From assembly GCA_016946835.1 (NCBI GenBank), contig JACVTC010000291.1, positions 1-57,480 of the forward strand: a DNA stretch of 57,480 nucleotides, given 5' to 3'. Shown in pieces: positions 31,737-40,602 of this stretch (its first letter is position 1; every line of letters begins with the position of its first letter). Made by a program: the position numbers and the translations under genes. Source of the DNA: Neocallimastix lanati (nom. inval.). Lineage: Eukaryota; Neocallimastigomycota; Neocallimastigomycetes; Neocallimastigales; Neocallimastigaceae. The notes under the pieces were generated by a model. That model was not told the origin of the DNA and searched no databases. It was given only the letters and a program-made list of their open reading frames with translations.

Positions 31737-34700
31737 ATGTTAGATTCAGGCTCCTTCTGTAATTTTATTACAGAAGAATTAGTAAAAACATTAAAATTGA
31801 AAAAATATAATTTAAAATCAAAAATTTTAGTCAAAGGAATTTCTGGTGATACAACCCAGATAAAGAATTATGTTTGGCTAAAATTTCAAATCAAAATTAA
31901 TGAAAATAAAAGAGTTTATTTTAAAAATTTCAGAGAAAAATTTTTAATTTCGAATTGTATCCCAACAAAACTACTTTTTGGAAACCAATTTATGAGGAAG
32001 TTTAATATTCATTATGACTATGATAAAAACTTCCTATATTCTTATTTAAATTCTCACTTTTATAACAAAATTAATAAAAATACTAATAAAAATCCACAAT
32101 ATTATTCTCGGTTTAATTCAGTGATAAAAAGATTTTTAAAAAATTATTTTTTAAAACATAAATTCATAAAAAAATTTAATTATACAAAAAATTCAAAAAA
32201 TTTCAAAAATTTTAATCAAAATAAATTAAATTTTAAACTTAATAAATATAAAAAATTTCTTCATAAAAAATTTAATTTTTTAACCAATAAAATATTTTTT
32301 AAATTAAAAAACAATCACCAAAATAAAAAATATAAAATTAATAATAAATTTAACTATAATTATTTAATTTATTCATTTTTAACAAATAAAGAAAATTATG
32401 AAGAAGATATTGAAGATATAAAAATCGAAAATATTCCGCTTCAATATCGAGATTTGGCTGTTGTATTTAGTAAGAAAGAAGCAGATAAACTACCGCCACA
32501 TCGTTTAACTGACTGTAAAATAGTTTTAGAAAAGGATGCTTCTCTTCATTACGGACCTATCTACCCATTATCTGAAGAAGAAAATAAAGTTTTAAAAGAA
32601 TATATAGAAGAAAATTTAAAGAAGGGATTTATTAGACCTTCTGAATCTCCAGCTGGTTATCCTGTCTTATTTCAAAAAAAGAAAGATGGTTCTTTAAGAT
32701 TGTGTGTGGATTACAAAAAGTTAAACGCTGTTACCATTAGAAATTCATATCCTCTTCCACTTATTAATGATATTATTGAAAAGGTTAAAGGTGCAAAATA
32801 TTTCACAAAATTAGATCTAAGATCTGCCTATAACCTAATTCGTATAAAAGAGGGGGATGAATATAAAACAGCTTTTCGAACTAAATATGGTCATTACGAA
32901 TATCTCGTAATGCCTTTTGGGTTGAAAAATGCCCCAGCCACTTTTCAATCATTTATTAATTCTGTACTCAGACCTTATTTGGAAAAAAGTGTTATTTTAT
33001 ATTTGGATGATATTTTAATTTATTCTGAGGATTTGGAAGAACATCACAAACAAGTAAGAAATGTATTACAAACTTTAATTAATAATAATTTATACGCAAA
33101 ATTAGAAAAATGTGAATTCGATAAAGAAAAAGTTGAATTCCTAGGTTACATTTTATCTGGTGATGGTGTATCTACTGACCCAAAGAAAATTAAATCTATA
33201 GAAGAGTGGCCAACTCCGAAAAATATTAAAGAAGTACAACGATTTTTAGGCTTATGTAATTACTATAGGAGATTTGTAAAAAATTTTGCAAAAATAGCTA
33301 AGCCTCTCCATAATTTAACAAGAAAAAATACAAAATTTATTTGGGATACAAATTGTGGAAATTCATTTAAATTATTAAAAAGTAAATTAACTACTTCTCC
33401 AGTACTGCATCACCCAGATGTAACTAAACCATTCATAGTAGAATGTGATGCAAGTAACTATGCTATAGGTGCTGTTTTATCTCAGAAAGATGAAAATAAT
33501 AAATTACATCCTGTTGCTTACTTTTCAAGAAGTTTACAAGGCTCCGAAATAAATTATACCATTACAGAAAAAGAGTTATTAGCTATTAGAGATTCTTTCT
33601 TAACTTGGCGACATCTTTTACTTGGTGCAAAACATAAAATTACTGTCTATACTGACCATAGAAATTTAATCTATACTTTAGGAGGAAAAGTTGGTAATCA
33701 AAGACAGCATAGATGGCACTTATTCTTTCAGGAATATGATTTCCAACTTATATATAGACAAGGAACAAAAAATGGGAAACCAGATAGTCTTTCAAGAAGA
33801 CCTGACTATATGAAGAATAACGAAGATATTAAACCAGAAAATATATTAGATATTAAAAATGTAAAAGAAGTTCCCTGTTTTATAGGAATTATGAGTAATT
33901 TACTAGAAAAAATTATTGATGCTATTAAAGAAGATGCTACTGCTGAAGATATTAAATTATACTTTAGTGAAAACAATGTTAAAAATAATTATGCTTATAA
34001 ACCATTTAGGAAAATGGAAAGATTTAAAATAAAAGATAATATTATATTATATAACAATTTAATTTATATTCCTGAATCACTTAGATTAGAAATTTTAGAA
34101 AAATATCATGAAAAACCCACTTCTGGACATCTTGGTATAAGAAGAACTTTAGAACTAATTACAAGAAACTTTTGGTGGCCAAAAATACATGAAGATGTTA
34201 CAAGTTATGTTAATTCTTGTGAATGTTGTGCAAGAAACAAGGTTAATAGACATAGGAAATATGGTCTTTTACAACCTTTAGATACTCCCGATAGACCTTG
34301 GAAGTCTATCGAAATTGATTTCCTATGTGGTCTTCCTTATTCTAAAGGATACACCGTTATTATGGTAGTTGTTGATCGTTTCTCTAAGATGATACATTTA
34401 ATTCCATTTAAACAAATACCTGATGCCAAACAAACTGCCAAAGCTTTCATTACAAATATATTTAAACTACACGGATTGCCTTGTGATTTGTATACAGATA
34501 GAGGATCTCAATTTACAAGCGCTCTTTGGAAAGAAGTAATGGAATATTTAAACATTAAATCAAAAATCGCTACAACTGACCATCATGAAACAGTTGGTCA
34601 AGTTGAAAGATGTAATTCTTTTATTGAACAATATTTAAGAGCTTACTCAAGATCATATTATCATGATGATTGGATTGAATGGATTCACCTTGCTGAATTT

Positions 34701-35369
34701 GTTTATAATAACTCCATTAATGAATCTACAAAAGAAACACCCTTCTTTATTAATTATGGGTTTCATCCATCTATGGATGAATTTTTCTTATTACCTGATA
34801 TTGATACTAATAATAAAATTATTAAGGACTTAAGTATGAACTTTAATCATATTAAAGATGTTTTATTAAGGTCAAAAGAACTATATAAAATACACGCAGA
34901 TAAAAAGAGAATGCCACCTCCAATATTTAAAGAAAATGATTTAGTTTGGATACAAGCTCCTCCATCACTAAATATCGAAGATAGTTCAAAGTTAGCTCCT
35001 TGTAAATATGGACCATATAAAGTAATAGATGTTCTGAATAATCATAATTATAAAATAGATATTAAAAGGTCACCTTTTCCAAAACATCATCCTATATTCC
35101 ATGTTTCGGAGTTAGAACCTTTTATTCCAACGCCTCAAAAGTTTTTAAAAAGAAGAACTCATGATGAATCTGTTAATGATATAATTGAAATCTCAGGATT
35201 TAGAACTAATTATAAAAAGAATCAATATGAATACAGAATCAGGTATAAATATAGAACTGCTTACAATTGGGTTCCTTCAGACGAAGTTGAAAATAACCCC
35301 CGAAATCAAAATATTTATTTACAATATTTACAAAATGGAAGAAAACCTATTTCAATAGCTTATAACTAA
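31737..35369 (+). CDS. pol: Element C Pol polyprotein with chromodomain
   Basis: 1210 codons from the first Met, but the frame is open back to 31530, so the real N terminus comes from frameshifting and the protease begins upstream of this Met. Protease active site MLDSGSFCNF (start). A basic Lys/Asn/Phe-rich linker lies at about residues 105-215. RT has LDLRSAYN, PFGLKNAPATFQ and YLDD (about 422). RNase H has VECDASNYAIG (about 566) and YTDHRNL (about 641). Integrase has H2C2 (YHEKPTSGHLG ... CECC, about 790-835), IEIDFLCGL, YTDRGSQF and a QVER glutamate, then a GPYKVID motif (about 1092). A C-terminal chromodomain-like segment (VNDIIEI ... YEYRIRYKYR ... WVPSDEV, about 1145-1190) follows. 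Confidence 0.92.
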   Translation: MLDSGSFCNFITEELVKTLKLKKYNLKSKILVKGISGDTTQIKNYVWLKFQIKINENKRVYFKNFREKFLISNCIPTKLLFGNQFMRKFNIHYDYDKNFLYSYLNSHFYNKINKNTNKNPQYYSRFNSVIKRFLKNYFLKHKFIKKFNYTKNSKNFKNFNQNKLNFKLNKYKKFLHKKFNFLTNKIFFKLKNNHQNKKYKINNKFNYNYLIYSFLTNKENYEEDIEDIKIENIPLQYRDLAVVFSKKEADKLPPHRLTDCKIVLEKDASLHYGPIYPLSEEENKVLKEYIEENLKKGFIRPSESPAGYPVLFQKKKDGSLRLCVDYKKLNAVTIRNSYPLPLINDIIEKVKGAKYFTKLDLRSAYNLIRIKEGDEYKTAFRTKYGHYEYLVMPFGLKNAPATFQSFINSVLRPYLEKSVILYLDDILIYSEDLEEHHKQVRNVLQTLINNNLYAKLEKCEFDKEKVEFLGYILSGDGVSTDPKKIKSIEEWPTPKNIKEVQRFLGLCNYYRRFVKNFAKIAKPLHNLTRKNTKFIWDTNCGNSFKLLKSKLTTSPVLHHPDVTKPFIVECDASNYAIGAVLSQKDENNKLHPVAYFSRSLQGSEINYTITEKELLAIRDSFLTWRHLLLGAKHKITVYTDHRNLIYTLGGKVGNQRQHRWHLFFQEYDFQLIYRQGTKNGKPDSLSRRPDYMKNNEDIKPENILDIKNVKEVPCFIGIMSNLLEKIIDAIKEDATAEDIKLYFSENNVKNNYAYKPFRKMERFKIKDNIILYNNLIYIPESLRLEILEKYHEKPTSGHLGIRRTLELITRNFWWPKIHEDVTSYVNSCECCARNKVNRHRKYGLLQPLDTPDRPWKSIEIDFLCGLPYSKGYTVIMVVVDRFSKMIHLIPFKQIPDAKQTAKAFITNIFKLHGLPCDLYTDRGSQFTSALWKEVMEYLNIKSKIATTDHHETVGQVERCNSFIEQYLRAYSRSYYHDDWIEWIHLAEFVYNNSINESTKETPFFINYGFHPSMDEFFLLPDIDTNNKIIKDLSMNFNHIKDVLLRSKELYKIHADKKRMPPPIFKENDLVWIQAPPSLNIEDSSKLAPCKYGPYKVIDVLNNHNYKIDIKRSPFPKHHPIFHVSELEPFIPTPQKFLKRRTHDESVNDIIEISGFRTNYKKNQYEYRIRYKYRTAYNWVPSDEVENNPRNQNIYLQYLQNGRKPISIAYN

Positions 35370-35390
35370 AATGATAATAATAATAATATT

Positions 35391-35397
<7 letters not shown>

Positions 35398-35456
<59 letters not shown>
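35398..35456 (+). repeat. Long poly(A) tract in element C 3' untranslated region
   Basis: About 58 consecutive A residues start 28 bp after the pol stop and continue into AT-rich 3' sequence. It is internal to the element, well before the purine tract at 35990-36001, so it is not a retrotransposed tail. Confidence 0.8.
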
Positions 35457-35460
<4 letters not shown>

Positions 35461-35947
35461 GAAATTTTATTTTTATTAATTTGTTTTTAAATTTTATTTT
35501 ATTATTATCAATTTTTCAGTCAAATTTCAATTTCAAAATTTCGAAATTTTCAAAATTTTCAAAATTCAAAAACATAGCTATGTTACACTTACATCTATCA
35601 ATTTATAATCTAATTTTATTCATAAATTCATTAATTATTATAATTTTCAATTTTTAAAGTTAATGCATAAAATTAAAAAGTTAATTGAAATTAAAATTTC
35701 AAAATTTCAATTTCAAAAATTTTTAATCAAAAACATTTAAAAATGGTACCATCATATTCTTAAACATCAATTTTCATAATAAAATTTTAATTTTATTAAA
35801 TTTTAGAGATTTCAAAATTTCAATGAAATGGCCACTTATAAAGGGTTTCCTTTAAAAATTTAAAAGGACTCAAGTGACCTTCCTCTTTCATAAATTAAAA
35901 ATTTTTAATTTAAGAAATTCCAAAAAATTTTTTAACAAAAATTTAAT

Positions 35948-36001
35948 CCTCCTTATCGTTACACAAAAATCGTCTTGAATCCGATTTTTATGGGAGGGCA
36001 T
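35948..36001 (+). promoter_or_regulatory. Element C polypurine tract with adjacent hairpin
   Basis: GGGAGGGCAT directly precedes the 3' LTR and should prime plus-strand DNA. Just before it, AAAAATCG (35965-35972) and CGATTTTT (35982-35989) form a perfect 8-bp hairpin. CCTCC (35948-35952) can also pair with the purine tract itself. Confidence 0.6.
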
Positions 36002-36737
36002 TGTTGAAATTATAACTGAATTGAAATCTCAATTTCAGTTATTTACATTTCAATAGTTAACAAATATTATTTATTTAATTATAAATAATATATATATTTA
36101 AATAATTAATAATTAATATAAATTCTTATTTAATATTTAAGGAATTATCTTAGGCCTAATAATTCTGAGAATATTAGTAAATAAGATTTATATTAATAAT
36201 TTCAATTATCTACATATGACGTCACATGTATTTATTTATATTATGTTTATATATATGTTTACATCATATATATTAACTACTATTTTTAATTATTCAAATT
36301 AATTATATAATTATAAATTAAATTTATTTAGTTATATTAAATATTTTAAACATATCGATATTGTTATTATCTTAATATTTTACTAATATTCATATTACTA
36401 TATTATTAATATCTTATAATTAAATATTATTATTATGTAACTTACAAAGTATAAAAGAAAGATGTAAAAATCTATCTTTTATGTTCTTTGTAAGGTTATT
36501 GTACTTACAATAATTATATACTAATAATTCAATAAATAAAAATTTTCATAAATCCTTCAAAGAAATTATTATTTAAAATATTCTTAGATATTAAGTGTTT
36601 AAATAACCTAACTATTTATCTTATATTATTTTTATATTATTATTAATTAATTATTGTTGGATTATTAATATATAATTCAACATATTAACCTAGTAACGTT
36701 ATTAATCATAAAACTATTTTATATCTTAATTTTAACA
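36002..36737 (+). repeat. Element C 3' LTR
   Basis: 736 bp, apparently identical to 29697-30432, followed by the TTTTA duplication. Confidence 0.92.
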
Positions 36738-36788
36738 TTTTATTACAATTTTATTGACAATTTTCATTTTTATTTAAATACTGTAGCA
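36738..36788. repeat. TSD copy and right end of LTR G
   Basis: TTTTA (36738-36742) and then the resumed sequence of LTR G to GTAGCA at 36788. The spacer TAAA (36789-36792) separates it from the LTR of element D. Confidence 0.5.
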
Positions 36789-36792
36789 TAAA

Positions 36793-37257
36793 TGATACGG
36801 TATTTTATTTATGTATCTAAATTAATATTTATTTATGGGCAATGACAATAAGGAATTATGACAAAATAATATATTCTAATATTAATTAGAAATAACACAT
36901 ACAATAATACAAAATAAAGTAATAAATATATCTTTTTAATGTTCTCTTTATTTATTATTAATTATTAATTATTACATAAATTATTATTATTACTCTCTTA
37001 TATAAATATTATAATTAATTATCTCAAATATATATAATATCTCTTTTTAACTTTACTAAAATAAAATATAAAATAGCTATTTATGTGAATTAATTTATCA
37101 TAAGTATAAACTTATAAATAAAAGAATTCTCCGTTTAATAATTATTATTCTAAAATTATATATATTATTATAAAATTATTATTGACCAATAATATTTAAG
37201 TACTTCTTTAACCTAAAGAATCTACCTAAATACCATTTTTATAGTGGTCACGTATCA
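36793..37257 (-). repeat. Element D 3' LTR
   Basis: 465 bp, TGATACGGTATTTTATT to GTGGTCACGTATCA. Confidence 0.85.
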
Positions 37258-37270
37258 AGACGCCCCCACT
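37258..37270 (-). promoter_or_regulatory. Element D polypurine tract
   Basis: Minus-strand AGTGGGGGCGTCT lies directly before the 3' LTR. It differs by one base from the element A tract. Confidence 0.7.
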
Positions 37271-37312
37271 TAAATTAGACTTCGTCCCCTGAAGTCTCAA
37301 TAACAATATAAT

Positions 37313-37318
<6 letters not shown>

Positions 37319-37353
<35 letters not shown>
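37319..37353 (-). repeat. Poly(T) tract in element D
   Basis: About 35 consecutive T residues, which is poly(A) in element sense, between the gag stop and the purine tract. The rest of 37271-37539 is AT-rich and non-coding. Confidence 0.8.
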
Positions 37354-37355
<2 letters not shown>

Positions 37356-37539
37356 TAAAATTTAATTATTGGATTTATTATTTTTTTTTTTTTTTAAAAA
37401 AAATTAAATTTTTGAATTAATGATTATTTTAATTTTTGAAATTCGAAATCTTGAAATTTCGAATTAATTTAATTTAAATTATTGTTATATATATATAATT
37501 ATTTATTTATTAATACTTCATCATAATTAAATTATTTAT

Positions 37540-39009
37540 TTATTTTTTATTTTTTTTTTTTTTATTATTATTATTTTTTTTTTTATGATTATTATTATTA
37601 TTACTGTTATTATTGTTATTATTATTATTGTTTTTATTATAATTTATTTCAATAACATTATTAACATTTTTATTTTCGTTATTTGTATAATTAGTATTGT
37701 TATTAGTATTGTTATTATTAAAACTATTATTATTTCCTAATGAATTTATGTTTCTACTATATCCATTATTGTTTTTATTTATATTATTTCCAATTATATT
37801 ATCCTGAATATTATTTATATTTGAATTAAACGTATTTTCTACACAATTAGTATTTAAATTATTGTTGAAATTAATTTCATTTCCAATATTAACATCTTTA
37901 TTTTCTTGCTTATTATAATTTATACCATGATTATTGCTGATTCTATATTTTATTGTATTTATATTCTCATTTAAATTACTGTTATTGTTATTGGTACCAA
38001 AATTTTTATTTAAATCATAATTACTTTTATATAGATAATTATTTAAATTATTATAATTATTATAATTATTATTACCAAAATTATTATTTAAATTATAATT
38101 ATTTCTATAAATTTCTCTATTCACATTATGCTTTTTACCAAAACTAGTCATATTATGATGATTTTCAGTAATACTACTATTTAAATTATAATTTCTACGA
38201 TAATAATTATTATAGTTTTTATTTCTATCATATAAATTAAATTTATAATTATAATTATTATGGTTTCCAGGTATAAAATTTCTTCTTTTATTTATTTCCA
38301 AAATTCCAGTTCTTTCTAATTCCGCTAATTCTTTAAATGTGTGTCTACAATTAACAGCTTTATGACCTAACTCATAGCATCTAAAGCACATAATTTTATT
38401 ATTCTTATTGTTTATATTACTATTTAATTTATTCATTTTGAAATTATTATTATTCCATTTTTGTTTATTATTCTTATAAATATTATTTAAATTTAAATTT
38501 AATTTCTTTTCAATTCTTTCAACTTTTTCTGCATACTTGAGAGCTTCGTTTATATCTTCGATTTCTTCTTCTAATATTCTTAAACAAGGATATATTCTAG
38601 ACTTAATTGAATTAACATAATTATTAACAGTAATTAATTTCTTTATATTATTATCAATATCATTATATTTTCTTAAGTATTTATAATTAAAATTACTAAT
38701 TGATTCATTTGAATTAATTTTCAAATTAATTAAGTTCCAATATTTCACGCTTGGTGTTATTTCTAGATATTCTTCTAAGGCTATTTTTATTTCTTTTAAG
38801 CTAGGAACCTGATTCTTTTCTTCCTTTAATTCATCAAGAACATACCTAATTTCTTTATTTACACATTCTTTACATAAAATAAATCTTCTTTCTTGTTCTT
38901 TTATATCCCAAAATTCAAATGACTCGGTTAATTCTTCTATCCATTCATTGATATCATTATTATAATTTTCTAATAATGGTAACGTACTTAATATCTTAAA
39001 AACATTCAT
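37540..39009 (-). CDS. gag: Element D Gag
   Basis: 489 residues. The N-terminal capsid-like region includes INEWIEELTESF, the middle has ISNFNYKYLRKYND, and there is one zinc knuckle (CFRCYELGHKAVNC, about residues 208-221). A very long tail of about 260 residues follows, dominated by Asn with Tyr, Lys and Ile, and ends in a Lys/Asn run. The tail is low complexity and its length is unusual for Gag. No slippery heptamer or pol frame follows, as expected for a gag-only element. Confidence 0.8.
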   Translation of the reverse strand: MNVFKILSTLPLLENYNNDINEWIEELTESFEFWDIKEQERRFILCKECVNKEIRYVLDELKEEKNQVPSLKEIKIALEEYLEITPSVKYWNLINLKINSNESISNFNYKYLRKYNDIDNNIKKLITVNNYVNSIKSRIYPCLRILEEEIEDINEALKYAEKVERIEKKLNLNLNNIYKNNKQKWNNNNFKMNKLNSNINNKNNKIMCFRCYELGHKAVNCRHTFKELAELERTGILEINKRRNFIPGNHNNYNYKFNLYDRNKNYNNYYRRNYNLNSSITENHHNMTSFGKKHNVNREIYRNNYNLNNNFGNNNYNNYNNLNNYLYKSNYDLNKNFGTNNNNSNLNENINTIKYRISNNHGINYNKQENKDVNIGNEINFNNNLNTNCVENTFNSNINNIQDNIIGNNINKNNNGYSRNINSLGNNNSFNNNNTNNNTNYTNNENKNVNNVIEINYNKNNNNNNNNNSNNNNNHKKKNNNNKKKKNKK

Positions 39010-39221
39010 CTTTAAAAATTTTATTTATTCTTATATATATTTTTTATTACAATTTTCTAATTCAATTTAATATTATTATAACTATTACTATTATAATTAT
39101 TAATAACTAATTTAAACTAATTAAATTCTTTTTATATATATACTAAATAATATTTATTATATATTTATTATGTAGATGTATTATTTTATTAATATTATTT
39201 TCATATTATTTTGCTATTGTC

Positions 39222-39241
39222 ACGCCCGGATTCTCCACCAA
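39222..39241 (-). promoter_or_regulatory. Element D primer-binding site
   Basis: Minus-strand TGGTGGAGAATCCGGGCGTG lies 4 nt inside the 5' LTR. It is complementary to a tRNA 3' end ...CCCGGATTCTCCACCA, related to but different from the A/E site. Confidence 0.65.
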
Positions 39242-39245
39242 ATTT

Positions 39246-39709
39246 GATACGGTATTTTATTTATGTATCTAAATTAATATTTATTTATGGGCAATGACAA
39301 TAAGGAATTATGACAAAATAATATATTCTAATATTAATTAGAAATAACACATACAATAATACAAAATAAAGTAATAAATATATCTTTTTAATGTTCTCTT
39401 TATTTATTATTAATTATTAATTATTACATAAATTATTATTATTACTCTCTTATATAAATATTATAATTAATTATCTCAAATATATATAATATCTCTTTTT
39501 AACTTTACTAAAATAAAATATAAAATAGCTATTTATGTGAATTAATTTATCATAAGTATAAACTTATAAATAAAAGAATTCTCCGTTTAATAATTATTAT
39601 TCTAAAATTATATATATTATTATAAAATTATTATTGACCAATAATATTTAAGTACTTCTTTAACCTAAAGAATCTACCTAAATACCATTTTTATAGTGGT
39701 CACGTATCA
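39246..39709 (-). repeat. Element D 5' LTR
   Basis: 464 bp, nearly identical to 36793-37257. It is followed by TAAAA and the first E-family LTR. Confidence 0.85.
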
Positions 39710-39714
39710 TAAAA

Positions 39715-40013
39715 TGTTAAGGTTTTAGAGAATTAAATAAAAATAAAGTAAGGAAACACAAATTTTATTTATTTATTTATTATTTTTATTTATAAATTTA
39801 TTTGATTTTATTTGATGATATTTAAAAATTAGTAGCAAAATTTACAACTATTTATACTTTTTTTCAAGGCATAAAAGTTGTTCTTGCCACTAAATTACAT
39901 TTTATTTATTTTTTTTTTTTAAAAACTATTAAATTTAAATTGATTTTTATAATTAATTATATAAAATTTAATTATAACAATATAAATAAAATACATTTAT
40001 AATATTAATAAAA

Positions 40014-40088
<75 letters not shown>

Positions 40089-40584
40089 TTATTTATTTAA
40101 AAATATCTAAAATATTACTAATAAGAATTTATTTAATTGGCTATAATTTTTATTACAATCTGTTAAAATATTCAAATAAAAATAAAAATACTATTCTAAT
40201 ATAAAGGTTTTTAATAAAATAAAATATTTTTCAATATAAAATAAAACATTTCGATATAAAATTTTATAATAAAAAGTTAAAATATAATATATAAATTTTT
40301 AATTATCAATATATAAAAATATTATTAATATAAATTTTCATTATTAATATAAAAAAAATAAGATTTATTATTAATATTGCTAATATAAGTTTTAAATATA
40401 TAAAAATATTACTATTAATATAAGATTTAATATAAAAATATAAAGTTTAATATAATTTTTGATTTAATTTTTGATCTTTGGATTTAAAAATTTATTAAAG
40501 TACAAAAATAATAATGTACACATAATGTATTAGAAATAAATCGTAGATTTAATTAAGAATGCATTATTTAGTACATTCTTATCA
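39715..40584 (-). repeat. Element E copy 1, 3' LTR
   Basis: TGTTAAGGTTTTAGAG to CATTCTTATCA, with a run of about 70 T (40017-40086). Confidence 0.88.
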
Positions 40585-40599
40585 AGATGCCCCGACGAA
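40585..40599 (-). promoter_or_regulatory. Element E copy 1 polypurine tract
   Basis: Minus-strand CGTCGGGGCATCT lies directly before the 3' LTR, similar in its GGGGCATCT core to element A. Confidence 0.55.
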
Positions 40600-40602
40600 G
40601 AC

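Larger units (their letters stand above)
29697..36737 (+). mobile_element. Ty3/gypsy chromovirus-type retrotransposon C (intact)
   Basis: A 7041-bp element on the plus strand with two 736-bp LTRs that look identical, flanked by TTTTA duplications. It inserted within LTR G, so it is younger than G. gag and pol are uninterrupted. It is the only plus-strand complete element here, and it differs from A, B and E in priming, frameshift site, Gag type and integrase tail. Confidence 0.93.
36793..39709 (-). mobile_element. Non-autonomous gag-only LTR element D
   Basis: 2917 bp with LTRs of 465 and 464 bp that look nearly identical, flanked by TAAA on both sides (36789-36792 and 39710-39713). It has a primer site, a gag ORF and a purine tract, but no protease, RT, RNase H or integrase. 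It therefore resembles TR-GAG elements, which keep Gag and borrow Pol. The purine tract matches element A, and the primer site shares its first ten bases with A and E. Confidence 0.85.

Noticed and set aside
35398-35456. Poly(A) run as the tail of a LINE or processed pseudogene
   Set aside because: It lies inside element C, between the pol stop and the purine tract, with intact LTRs on both sides.
37953-38147. Plus-strand Tyr/Asn-rich ORF inside element D gag
   Set aside because: Antisense of the Asn-rich Gag tail; low complexity with no signal of its own.
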